From Microbulbifer halophilus (GTDB taxonomy: Bacteria; Pseudomonadota; Gammaproteobacteria; Pseudomonadales; Cellvibrionaceae), in the NCBI RefSeq assembly GCF_026183675.1, contig NZ_JAPIVK010000008.1:1-64000 (forward strand): DNA of 64,000 nucleotides, written 5' to 3'. A model generated the notes under the pieces. It saw only the letters and a program-made list of their open reading frames with translations. It ran no database searches and was not told where the DNA came from. The position numbers and the translations under genes were made by a program. This document shows, piece after piece, positions 1 through 9,111 of this stretch. The stretch's first letter is position 1. Every line of letters begins with the position of its first letter.

Positions 1-538
1 TAACGGCAACTGGGCGCATTTAAACAGAGCCGAACAGGGAAAAAAACCGGAATCCGAAATTTTTAAATCGACTCTGGCACCAAATTTCCGAGCGTGCCTG
101 CAAGGGTGTTGGATCTTATGGATTTCAGGGGATCTTTCACTCTGACCCTATTTTTGCAGGGCGCGTCGATGCAGGGGTTGTGACAGATTTTCCTGTCGCC
201 TTTCAGGGGGCCGAATAAATCCCACTCTGGAACCATTTATTGCTTAAAGATTTTTAATTAACGGGGTGGAGGCGGTTCTTTCATCATTAAAGGCTGAGCA
301 GAGAGCGGATTGCCCGCAAATGGAAAATTTTCAATTAACGTGTAATCGCGTGAAATCAAATTTTGGCGATTTGCGCGGGTTACTCAATTGTTGCGTGATG
401 GGGCGTCGGGTATACTGCGCGCCTGCATCATTATGGCCAGTGCGATCTGCACACGTTTTTTCAGTGACGCAATCGACAGAATCCGATCAGCCGGCGCGGT
501 AATGGGAAGTACTGTGCTCATGTTCCAGGGAGGTGGGT
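1..538. other. Intergenic region upstream of the kinase gene
   Basis: I see no convincing gene here. The base composition is more AT-rich than the coding DNA that follows. A 78-codon frame (266-502) lacks a good ribosome binding site and resembles nothing I know. The region probably carries the promoter of the kinase/two-partner secretion locus, but I cannot point to a clear -35/-10 pair. Confidence 0.5.
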
Positions 539-3109
539 GTGAACGATGAAACACGCATAGTCAAGCGGCGGGGCGAGCCCCTGCCGGAATGCGATGACGG
601 CGACACGACAGTTTATGTCGAGCACGAGAATACCGGGGCCAACGATCATCCGCCGGCCAGTGCAAATCCCGGCCTGATCCCCTCTGCGGCCGCCGGCTTC
701 ACCGCCGATGCCACCGTCGTCAAACCCGCGGCCCATGTGAAGAGCACGCCCAAGCCACAAGATGCGGTGGAGTTCGAACCTTCGGCCGCCGGCTCCGGCG
801 CCGTCACAAAGACGGTCATCAAGGGGCGCTTCGAGCTCGACAAGCTGCTCGGCGTCGGCGGCATGGGGGCTGTCTACAAGGCGCTCGACCGCCGCAAGCT
901 GGAAGCCAGCGACAGCGAACCCTATGTGGCCATCAAGCTGCTCAACGACGATTTCCAGCAGCATCCGGACGCCTTCATCTCCCTGCAGCGCGAGGCGCGC
1001 AAGTCGCAGACCCTGGCGCACCCGAATATCGTAACCGTCTACGACTTCGACCGGGAAGACGATCGTGTCTTCATGACCATGGAGTTCCTCGAGGGCTCCC
1101 CGCTCGACAAGCTGCTGCGCGAACACGCCGATGTGGGGCTGGAATTCGACCAGGCCTGCTCGGTGCTGCACGATATCTCCCAGGCCCTGATATACGCCCA
1201 CTCCCACCAGATCGTACACTCGGACTTCAAGCCCGGGAATATCTTCGTTACCCGCAAGAAAGGCGCCAAGGTTTTCGATTTCGGTATTGCCCGCGCGGTA
1301 TCCGAGGGCAGTGTCGCCAGTTCAGCGGGCGAGAAAACCCTGTTCGATGCCGGCACCCTGGGGGCGCTGACGCCGGCCTACGCCAGCTACGAGATGCTCA
1401 AGGGCGGCGAGCCAGCGCCCAGCGACGATGTCTACGCACTCGCCTGTGTGGCCTACGAGCTGTTCAGTGGCCGGCACCCCTTCGGCAAGCAGCCCGCCGA
1501 CAGAGCGGCGGAGCGCAAGCTGAAACCCGCACGAATCCGCTCCCTGAGCCGCCGCCAATGGCGCGCCCTGGAGTCCGCCCTCGCGATCCACCGCGAGGAC
1601 CGGACGCCCACCGTCGACAAGTTCGTGCAGAAATTTTTCGGCAACAATACCTGGAAATGGGTTTTCGGCAGTGTGATAGCCGCGTTGGTGGTCGCTGCCG
1701 GCGCCGGCTACACCTATCTGGAAAAAGAAAACGTCCAGGAGCAGAAGCGGGTTAAAGTCGAGCTGGAACAGAAGCTGGAGCAAGAGCTTCTGCAGAGCCG
1801 TATCGCCGACAAGCGCGAGGCCATCGACCGGCTGGTGGCCCTCAGTGCCCTCACCCCCGCCTGGGAGGAGGATCTGGAGATCGAGCTTCAGGAGTATTCC
1901 GAACTCAACCCCTCGGACGAAAGCTACCTCGATACCACCCAGCAGCAGGTCTACGAACTGTTTGTAGCCGCCGCCACCGGTCAGCTCAATCTCGGCAACC
2001 TCGACCAGGCGGAAGACATGCTTACCCGCGGTGCCGGCTGGCACAGCGAAACCGGCGAGGCCGAAGCGATCAAATCGCAGCTGGCAGACGAGCGCCAAGC
2101 GCTGCGCCAGCGTCTGGAAGCCGAGCGACTCGCGGCCGAGCGGGAAGCAGCGCTCAAGCGCCAGCGGGAACTGGCCGAACAGCGCCGCCAGGCGGCCCTG
2201 GAGGAGCAGCGCAAGATCGATGCGGTACTGGACGATATGGAGCAGGCCCTGCGCTGCAGTTTCAATATGAATATTGCCGGCGGTGTCGGCGGGCAGCTGG
2301 AGCGCCTGGCGGCGCTGGATTCGGCCAAGGCGCAGAAAATCCGCCCGGTGCTCGGCGAGGAAATGGCTGGCTGCTTCAGCCGGCTGGCCGACCGAAACCC
2401 CGTACGCACTGAGCCCCTCCTGAACGAGGCCAGAGCCCTGCTGCCGGCACAGGCAGTACTGACGGACTTTAAGCTTGATTTCTGCGGGCACCTCCAGCCC
2501 GGTAGCGGCGGCCGCGGCGATCGCTACAGCTGTGCCGACCACCTGGCCGGAGGCGGGGAAGCGCCCGTTATGGTTGTTGTCAAAGGGGACAGTAACAAGC
2601 CGCTGGTTGTTGGAAAGTACGAGATCAGCAACGGCGACTACCGACACTTCTGCGAGTCGACCGGTCAGTGTGACGATCTATCCTCCCTTGGCCCCGATAA
2701 CATGCCGCTCAACAACATCTCGCTGGCGCAGGCACAGGCCTATATCGATTGGCTCAGCGAGCAGACGGGGCACCAGTATCGACTGCCCACAGAACGCGAG
2801 TGGTTTGCTGCGGCCAGCGCCGGAGGGCAGGGGGAAGTCGCAGACCGCAACTGTTACCTGAAATACGGCGGTATCGAAAAGGGGGCCGAGCTAGTGGCGG
2901 TAAGCTCGGGCGGTGGCAACAGCTTTGGCCTAGTCAACCCGGTGGGGAATGTGCAGGAGTGGGCCTACGGTGCGGATGGAAGCCTGTTGGCCGTTGGAGG
3001 CAGCCGCGAAGACGCGATGAGCCGCTGCCTCGCTACTACCAAGCGCTTTCACGACGGTCAGGCCGACCTCGTGACCGGTTTCCGGGTCGCGCGAGATCTG
3101 AGGCGCTGA
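539..3109 (+). CDS. Membrane-anchored Ser/Thr protein kinase with C-terminal FGE/sulfatase-modifying-factor-like domain
   Basis: Hanks-type (PknB-like) kinase of 856 residues. Seen: glycine-rich loop GVGGMGAVYK near residue 104, ATP lysine in VAIKLL near 132, catalytic HSDFKPGN near 227 and DFG near 247. A single membrane helix lies at about 373-396. It is followed by a Glu/Arg-rich coiled coil (about 515-560). From about 684 to the end there is a formylglycine-generating-enzyme-like fold with VGKYEISNGDYRHF, RLPTEREWFAAA, NPVGNVQEW and a final GFRVARD. The kinase is therefore cytoplasmic and the FGE-like domain probably periplasmic. The start is GTG 539, because GGAGG sits five bases upstream; GTG 533 in the same frame is overlapped by that site. 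The activation segment has HSD rather than the usual HRD, which suggests lower or differently regulated activity. It precedes a two-partner secretion pair by 162 bp and may regulate it (inference). Confidence 0.88.
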   Translation: MNDETRIVKRRGEPLPECDDGDTTVYVEHENTGANDHPPASANPGLIPSAAAGFTADATVVKPAAHVKSTPKPQDAVEFEPSAAGSGAVTKTVIKGRFELDKLLGVGGMGAVYKALDRRKLEASDSEPYVAIKLLNDDFQQHPDAFISLQREARKSQTLAHPNIVTVYDFDREDDRVFMTMEFLEGSPLDKLLREHADVGLEFDQACSVLHDISQALIYAHSHQIVHSDFKPGNIFVTRKKGAKVFDFGIARAVSEGSVASSAGEKTLFDAGTLGALTPAYASYEMLKGGEPAPSDDVYALACVAYELFSGRHPFGKQPADRAAERKLKPARIRSLSRRQWRALESALAIHREDRTPTVDKFVQKFFGNNTWKWVFGSVIAALVVAAGAGYTYLEKENVQEQKRVKVELEQKLEQELLQSRIADKREAIDRLVALSALTPAWEEDLEIELQEYSELNPSDESYLDTTQQQVYELFVAAATGQLNLGNLDQAEDMLTRGAGWHSETGEAEAIKSQLADERQALRQRLEAERLAAEREAALKRQRELAEQRRQAALEEQRKIDAVLDDMEQALRCSFNMNIAGGVGGQLERLAALDSAKAQKIRPVLGEEMAGCFSRLADRNPVRTEPLLNEARALLPAQAVLTDFKLDFCGHLQPGSGGRGDRYSCADHLAGGGEAPVMVVVKGDSNKPLVVGKYEISNGDYRHFCESTGQCDDLSSLGPDNMPLNNISLAQAQAYIDWLSEQTGHQYRLPTEREWFAAASAGGQGEVADRNCYLKYGGIEKGAELVAVSSGGGNSFGLVNPVGNVQEWAYGADGSLLAVGGSREDAMSRCLATTKRFHDGQADLVTGFRVARDLRR

Positions 3110-3271
3110 TCCACATAGGTGGCCATGTCCTTGTGGCTTCCGGCTCCCGTCAATGGTCCCGGTTCGGATTTTTCCGGCCGGATGATTAAAACAACAAGTC
3201 TCGGCCGCTTCCGACGAAGCCTGGCTTCGGCCGGTCGAATGATGACTTACAAGGATTGTTAAGGGGTGGAT

Positions 3272-5242
3272 ATGTTTTCGCGTTATCGAAGCCGATTAGC
3301 TGTTGTCGGAGCCAGTCTGCTGTTGTTGCCGCCTGCAGCGCAGTCGCAGGATGAGGGTTCTAGCTTCCGAAGCAAGGTTCGGGCGGCCTTCGACCAGGAT
3401 GTGCCCACAGTCAGCGAGCAGGACGCAAGCCGGGAATTTCTGCAGCGGCGACGGGAAGCACGTGACCCTAATCTCGACACTGATATCCCCGAGGCCTCCC
3501 AGCGAACCGAGGGACCGCGGATCAGCGTAAAGGAATTTCGCTTTCACCGGCTCAAGGAATTTCCGGAGTATGGAGTTACCCGCGAAAAGGTGCAGCGGCT
3601 CGCCGAGGAGTTGCGGGTAAAATTCATGAAAGAGGACCAGCTCGTTGCCAGTGGCTATACCGTAGAGGAGTTGGAGGAGCTGGCTCTTCAGCTTGACGGC
3701 ATCGGTGCCCGCTATAACGCGGAGGATCTGGGCCCCGCCGAACTGCGCCGGCTGGTCAATATGGTAGAGAAGCAAAACGCCGAGCGCGGCCTCACTTTCG
3801 GCGACCTGGAGGAAATTGCCGCGGAAATGACCCGCTTTTACCGTAAACAGGGTCTGTTTCTGGCTCAGGTCCTGATCCCGGCACAGGAGGTAAGCGACGG
3901 TGTAGTCACATTGACGGTCCAAGAGGGACTCTTGGGGCAGATCGTTGCCGATGACAACAAGAAATACAGCCTGGAACAGCTGTCCGAACCCTTTGAAGGC
4001 CAGCGTGGCCAATTGGTCAGTCACGACAGCGTGGAGGAAGGCCTCTATCTGCTGAACGACCTTCCGAGCCTGAATATCACCGGCTATTTCAGTGCTGGAG
4101 AAAATCCGGGAGAAACAAAGCTGAACCTGAGGGTGCGCGACGAAAGCAGCTGGCGAATGGTTAGCCGTTTTGATAACCATGGTTCCACGTTTACTGGCGA
4201 CCAACGCATGTTCAACTCTGTGGACTGGCTCAACCCTCTCGGTATTGGTGACGCGTTGACGTTAGGCTACCTGAAATCCAGTGATGCCAGTAACCTGGAC
4301 GAAGACTTTGGCTCGGACCTGGGCCAGTTTCGTTACAGTCTGCCGATGTTTGGTGCTCGCACGCGTCTGCAGCTTTCCGCCGACTACAACCAATTTAAGC
4401 TGCACGATGTAGAAAACCCGAACAACGTGGTCAATCTGCTGGAAATCGAAGGGGTTAATGAAAGCTACGCGGTAAGCATAGACCACAAATTCCGTCGTTC
4501 GCGGGATTTCAACCTGACGGGATCTTTCAGCCTCACCGAAAAGAAATCCGAGCTGGAAGCCATCGTCCCCCTGCCGGAACCGGGGGACCATGTGTATGGC
4601 GGCGAGCTGGGGTTGTATGTCGATACCCTGTCCAGTGGTGCGGTTTCGATGCTCAACATTCTAAATGCCAAAGTCCAGTACGGCGAGCACCAGAACCCGG
4701 TCGAGGAGGAGCGCGGGGTCGACTTCACCAAGTTCGCGGCCGACAGCAATTCGCTGATACTTGTCCCCATGCCCTTTAGCGATAAAAAATCGCGCCTGAT
4801 TCTCAAGAGCCGCTGGCAGTACAGCGACAGCAGTCTTCCAGCATTTGAGCAGTTTCCCCTGGGCGGTGCTAACGGCGTCCGCAGTTTCAACGTACGTGAT
4901 TTTTCCGCCGATACTGCCGGCCTGCTCTCCGCGGAGTGGTACCTGGATTTTCCGGATACAATCAATCCCCGAATCCTGGGGCGCGAGTTGAACGATATTC
5001 TGCAGGTCGCGCTGATAGCCGATGGCGGCTACGGCGTTGTGCGAAACTACGAAGAGGGGGAGCACGATGACTGGGCCAGATTCTCAGGTGCGGGCCTGCT
5101 GTTCAAAATGAGCTGGAATGAATCTTTCAGCAGCCAGGTCTCCGTCGCCTGGCCCACCATGTCCAAATCCTCTGTGGATGGAACGGGGGACGATGCGGAC
5201 GATCCGGCCATCTACGCAGACCTGACGTTCTTCTTCAACTGA
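3272..5242 (+). CDS. TpsB-type outer-membrane transporter (ShlB/FhaC/HecB family)
   Basis: Outer-membrane pore of a two-partner (type Vb) secretion system, 656 residues. Seen: signal peptide of about 26 residues ending at AQS-QDE. A POTRA region with an unusually long Glu-rich stretch follows, then FYRKQGLFLAQVLIP and VVTLTVQEG (POTRA strands). The C-terminal part is a 16-strand-like beta barrel with alternating aromatic residues that ends ADLTFFFN, a terminal phenylalanine region typical of barrels. The conserved barrel-lining tetrad VRGY/VRGF appears here as VRSF near residue 534. It is longer than FhaC (about 580 residues). ATG 3272 is chosen over GTG 3266 because AAGGGG lies five bases upstream and the leader then begins MFSRYRSR. 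The exoprotein gene starts 60 bp downstream, so the substrate is almost certainly that protein. Confidence 0.9.
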   Translation: MFSRYRSRLAVVGASLLLLPPAAQSQDEGSSFRSKVRAAFDQDVPTVSEQDASREFLQRRREARDPNLDTDIPEASQRTEGPRISVKEFRFHRLKEFPEYGVTREKVQRLAEELRVKFMKEDQLVASGYTVEELEELALQLDGIGARYNAEDLGPAELRRLVNMVEKQNAERGLTFGDLEEIAAEMTRFYRKQGLFLAQVLIPAQEVSDGVVTLTVQEGLLGQIVADDNKKYSLEQLSEPFEGQRGQLVSHDSVEEGLYLLNDLPSLNITGYFSAGENPGETKLNLRVRDESSWRMVSRFDNHGSTFTGDQRMFNSVDWLNPLGIGDALTLGYLKSSDASNLDEDFGSDLGQFRYSLPMFGARTRLQLSADYNQFKLHDVENPNNVVNLLEIEGVNESYAVSIDHKFRRSRDFNLTGSFSLTEKKSELEAIVPLPEPGDHVYGGELGLYVDTLSSGAVSMLNILNAKVQYGEHQNPVEEERGVDFTKFAADSNSLILVPMPFSDKKSRLILKSRWQYSDSSLPAFEQFPLGGANGVRSFNVRDFSADTAGLLSAEWYLDFPDTINPRILGRELNDILQVALIADGGYGVVRNYEEGEHDDWARFSGAGLLFKMSWNESFSSQVSVAWPTMSKSSVDGTGDDADDPAIYADLTFFFN

Positions 5243-5302
5243 TCGAACCAAATTTTCGTCGGACAATGCACGCGAGCGGGATGCTCGCTACAGGATACCA
5301 GC

Positions 5303-8300
5303 ATGAAAGCAAACAAAGTAGCATTCCAACTCAAGAAACTGGCTTCCGCGATCAGATTATCCCCATTTGCCTGCGCCGGCGTAATTGCCAGCCAGGTGGG
5401 GGCTCCACATGCCTACGCCGGACCATCGGGTGAGACCATCGTCAATGGTACGGGTGACGTTACCTACAACATAGAAGAACTCATCACTACCATCGAGCAG
5501 GATAGCGATTTCCTGGCCATAGAGTGGGATTCATTCGATATCAGCCCCGATGAGCTTGTCGAGTTCCTTCACTCCGACGAAAGCAACTCTTCCTTCGTGG
5601 TCCTAAATCGCATCATCGGTGGAGATGCCAGCGAAATCCAGGGAAGCATCGAGTCTTCGGGCCACGTCATTCTCGTAAACCCGCGCGGTATCCTGTTTAC
5701 CGAATCTGCGACCATCGATGTGGGGGCCATTACCGCCTCCGGCCTGGATGTCGACGCTGACAAGATCCGTGAAGCCGGCTTCAGCCTGGCGGAAGACTTG
5801 TCCCTCGCTGCCGACGGTGCCGGCGGTGGGTATGTGATCAATGAGGGTGTCATCGATGCCGCCAGCGGTTCGGCGGCGCTGGTGGGGCGCCAGGTGCACA
5901 ATGCCGCCGGCGCACAGCTGATCGGGGCCAGGCTGGCGAGCCTGACCGCGGCAGATGAAGCCGTTCTCACATTTGACGCAGACGGACTGATTGGTGTCAG
6001 CGTCGAACAGGCGGTACTGGAAGATGTGCTCGGTATCGACAGTGCCCTGCTGAACCAGGGGGAAGTGGCCGGCGCCCAGGTGCTGATGGAGGCGAGCGTT
6101 TCCGGGGGGTTGTTTACCAATGCGGTAAATAACGAGGGTGTCGTCCGCGCGAACGGTATCGACGCCAGTGATGGCAGTATACGCCTGACCGGCAGTGGTG
6201 CCGGCATAAGCAACAGCCAGGAACTGACAGCCAATTCCGAACTTATTGCCAGCACCCAAGGTTCGTTCGTCAATACGGGGCTCATCGAGGCCGAAGGTGT
6301 AACCATTGATGTGGGTACCGGCGGCGCGGATACCCAGAATACCCTGGGTGATATCAATGTCTCCGGCTCGATTACCGTAACCGGCGGTGCCGGAGAAGAC
6401 AGCTTTGGCCTGTCGCAGACAGAAGACGACCTGGAAATTACCGGTAGCAAATCCCTGTCGGTTGGTGACAGCACTACATTCAGCCAGGTCGAGATCATCG
6501 ACGTTTCCGCGGGTACCGGGACAATTGACGGCGCGACAGATGAAGACTGGGTGCTGACGAATGACGGAAATACCCAGAACAGCGATATCACATTTGTCAA
6601 TGCGCAAGAGCTGCGGGCCAACGGCGGGAAGCTGGTGGGCAGCGGCAATGCCGACGAATTTGTAATCGCGGACCAGAATGCGGTCAGTGTCGGCGATATG
6701 ACTTTTCGCAATATTTCACAGGTGGAGGGGACCACTGCCGATAATGATCTGGATGCCGGAAACGACAGGATCGATCTCGCCGGCGAGAATCGCAAGCTGA
6801 CAGCTTCGGGCGTCACCTTCACGGGCATCGCCAGTGCCACGACGGGCTCCCTCCACGGTGATGCCGGAGCCGGGGGCTTTACCCTTAATGCCGGGGGAGG
6901 CGTCACAGCTTGGCAAACCACATTCAGTGACCTTTCCAATGTGGTTTCCGATGGCGCCGTCAATCTTCTCGATGCCACCGCTGTAACCGATCTGGCCCTG
7001 ACCGGAGAATTGAAGCAGGTTAGAGCCGCGAGCATCGACTTCGATGGTCTCGACAGTGTCACAGCCAGCGAACTGGACGCGACTGCGGTCAGCGACCTGG
7101 CACTGACCGGAGGTGCGAATGAAGTAAGTTCCTCGGAAATCACCTTCACAGGACTCTCGCACGTCGATGCAACGAACCTGAACGCCACTAGCGCGAATGA
7201 CCTGGCGTTGACCGGCGAATCGAAGCAGGTTAGAGCCGCGAGCATCGACTTCGATGGTCTCGACAGTGTCACCGCCGGCGACCTGGATGCGACTGCGGTC
7301 AACGACCTGGCACTGACCGGAGGCGCGAATGAAGTAAGCTCCTCGGAAATCACTTTCACGGGACTCTCCCACGTCGACGCAACGATCCTGGACGCGACCA
7401 GCGTGAATGACCTGGCGCTGACCGGCGAATCGAAGCAGGTTAGAGCCGCGAGCATCGACTTCGATGGTCTCGACAGTGTCACCGCCGGCGAACTGGATGC
7501 GACTGCGGTCAACGACCTGGCACTGACCGGAGGCGCGAATGAAGTAAGCTCCTCGGAAATCACTTTCACGGGACTCTCAAACGTCGACGCAACGAGCCTG
7601 GACGCTACCAGCGTGAATGACCTGGCGCTGACCGGCGAATCGAAGCAGGTTCGAGCAGGAGGTATCGACTTCGATGGTCTCGGCAACGTCACGGCCGGCG
7701 AACTGGATGCGACTGCGGTAAGCGATCTGGCACTGACCGGAGGTGCGAATGAGGTAAACTCCTCGGAAATCACTTTCACGGGACTTTCAAACGTCGACGC
7801 AACGAGCCTGGATGGCACCAGCGTGAATGACCTGACGCTGACCGGAGAATTGAAGCAGGTTAGAGCCGCGAGCATCGACTTCGATGGTCTCGGCACCGTC
7901 ACCGCCGGCGAACTGGATGCGACTGCGGTCAGCGACGTGGCACTGACCGGAGGCGCGAATGACGTAATCTCCTCGGAAATCACTTTCACGGGACTTTCAA
8001 TCGTCGACGCAACGAGCCTGGACGCTACCAACGTGAATGACCTGGCGCTGACCGGCGAATCGAAGAAAGTTAGAGCAGGGGGCATCGACTTCGATGGTCT
8101 CGGCAACGTCACCGCCGGCGAACTGGATGCGACTGCGGTCAGCGACTTGGCACTGACCGGAGGCGCGAATGAAGTAAGCTCCTCGGAAATCATCTTCACG
8201 GGACTCTCGCACGTCGATACAACGAGCCTGGATGCCACCAGCGCGACCGACCTGGCGTTGACTGGCGAATTAAAGCAGGTTAAAGCCGCGAACATCGACT

Positions 8301-8482
8301 TCGATGGTCTCGACAGTGTCACTGCCAGCGACCTGGATGCGACTGCGGTCAGCGAGCTGGCACTGACCGGAGGCGCGAATGAAGTAAGCTCCTCGGAAAT
8401 CATCTTCACGGGACTCTCGCACGTCGATACAACGAGCCTGGATGCCACCAGCGCGACCGACCTGGCGTTGACTGGCGAATAA
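5303..8482 (+). CDS. TpsA-type hemagglutinin-like exoprotein, N-terminal part ended by an in-frame stop
   Basis: Secreted filamentous-hemagglutinin-type protein. Seen: long signal region (positively charged start, cleavage likely near AYA-GPS at residue 39). A TPS recognition domain follows with SFDISPDELVEF and NPRGILF near residue 126; the family motif is NPNGI, so NPRG is a variant. Beta-helix-type repeats come next, then the first seven units of a 70-residue repeat array. Translation stops at TAA 8480-8482. The frame stays open on the far side to 14800, and the neighbouring repeat copy has TTA (Leu) at the same place, so this is one 3,165-codon gene with a nonsense change at codon 1060. 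As written, the product keeps the secretion signal but loses two thirds of the passenger. It could be a true pseudogene, a phase-variable or suppressed stop, or a sequencing error. Confidence 0.88.
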   Translation: MKANKVAFQLKKLASAIRLSPFACAGVIASQVGAPHAYAGPSGETIVNGTGDVTYNIEELITTIEQDSDFLAIEWDSFDISPDELVEFLHSDESNSSFVVLNRIIGGDASEIQGSIESSGHVILVNPRGILFTESATIDVGAITASGLDVDADKIREAGFSLAEDLSLAADGAGGGYVINEGVIDAASGSAALVGRQVHNAAGAQLIGARLASLTAADEAVLTFDADGLIGVSVEQAVLEDVLGIDSALLNQGEVAGAQVLMEASVSGGLFTNAVNNEGVVRANGIDASDGSIRLTGSGAGISNSQELTANSELIASTQGSFVNTGLIEAEGVTIDVGTGGADTQNTLGDINVSGSITVTGGAGEDSFGLSQTEDDLEITGSKSLSVGDSTTFSQVEIIDVSAGTGTIDGATDEDWVLTNDGNTQNSDITFVNAQELRANGGKLVGSGNADEFVIADQNAVSVGDMTFRNISQVEGTTADNDLDAGNDRIDLAGENRKLTASGVTFTGIASATTGSLHGDAGAGGFTLNAGGGVTAWQTTFSDLSNVVSDGAVNLLDATAVTDLALTGELKQVRAASIDFDGLDSVTASELDATAVSDLALTGGANEVSSSEITFTGLSHVDATNLNATSANDLALTGESKQVRAASIDFDGLDSVTAGDLDATAVNDLALTGGANEVSSSEITFTGLSHVDATILDATSVNDLALTGESKQVRAASIDFDGLDSVTAGELDATAVNDLALTGGANEVSSSEITFTGLSNVDATSLDATSVNDLALTGESKQVRAGGIDFDGLGNVTAGELDATAVSDLALTGGANEVNSSEITFTGLSNVDATSLDGTSVNDLTLTGELKQVRAASIDFDGLGTVTAGELDATAVSDVALTGGANDVISSEITFTGLSIVDATSLDATNVNDLALTGESKKVRAGGIDFDGLGNVTAGELDATAVSDLALTGGANEVSSSEIIFTGLSHVDTTSLDATSATDLALTGELKQVKAANIDFDGLDSVTASDLDATAVSELALTGGANEVSSSEIIFTGLSHVDTTSLDATSATDLALTGE

Positions 8483-9111
8483 AAGCAGGTTAAAGCCGCG
8501 AACATCGACTTCGATGGTCTCGACAGTGTCACTGCCAGCGAACTGGATGCGACTGCGGTCAGCGATCTGGCACTGACCGGAGGCGCGAATGAAGTAAATT
8601 CCTCGGAAATCACGTTCGCGGGACTCTCGAACGTCGATGCAACGAGCCTGGACGCCACCAGAGCGACCGACCTGGCGTTGACTGGCGAATCGAAGCAGGT
8701 TAGAGCCGCGAACATCGATTTCGATGGTCTCGACAGTGTCACTGCCAGCGAACTGGATGCGACTGCGGTCAGCGATCTGGCACTGACCGGAGGCGCGAAT
8801 GAAGTAAATTCCTCGGAAATCACCTTCGCGGGACTCTCGAACGTCGATGCAACGAGCCTGGACGCCACCAGTGCGACCGACCTGGCGTTGACTGGCGAAT
8901 CGAAGCAGGTTAGAGCCGCGAACATCGATTTCGATGGTCTCGACAGTGTCACTGCCAGCGCCCTGGATGCAACTGCGGTCAGCGACCTAACACTGACTGG
9001 AGGCGCGAATGAAGTAAGCTCCTCGGAAATCACTTTCGCGGGGCTCTCAACCGTTGACGCAACGAGCCTGGATGCCACCAGAGTGGATGACCTGGTGTTG
9101 ACCGGCGAGTC
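7012..9111 (+). repeat. Tandem array of ten 210-bp (70-residue) repeats in the exoprotein gene
   Basis: The sequence repeats with an exact 210-bp period (equivalent points at 7021, 7231, 7441, 7651, 7861, 8071, 8281, 8491, 8701 and 8911). Each unit is two related 35-residue half-repeats. One carries IDFDGLDSVTA and the other EVSSSEITFTGLSHVDAT, as expected for rungs of a beta helix. Units at 8161-8370 and 8371-8580 differ at only three positions, one of which creates the stop codon, so they are a recent duplication. After 9111 the pattern decays into looser repeats. Confidence 0.95.

Noticed and set aside
266-502. 78-codon frame upstream of the kinase
   Set aside because: No ribosome binding site, no recognisable features, and AT-rich intergenic composition.
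8470-8500. Programmed frameshift or readthrough signal at the exoprotein stop
   Set aside because: The frame does not change across the stop, and no stop-proximal stem-loop or known readthrough context is visible; a point mutation explains it.
7012-9111. Possible CRISPR-like regular repeats
   Set aside because: The period is 210 bp, the whole unit is coding, and there are no unique spacers or cas genes.
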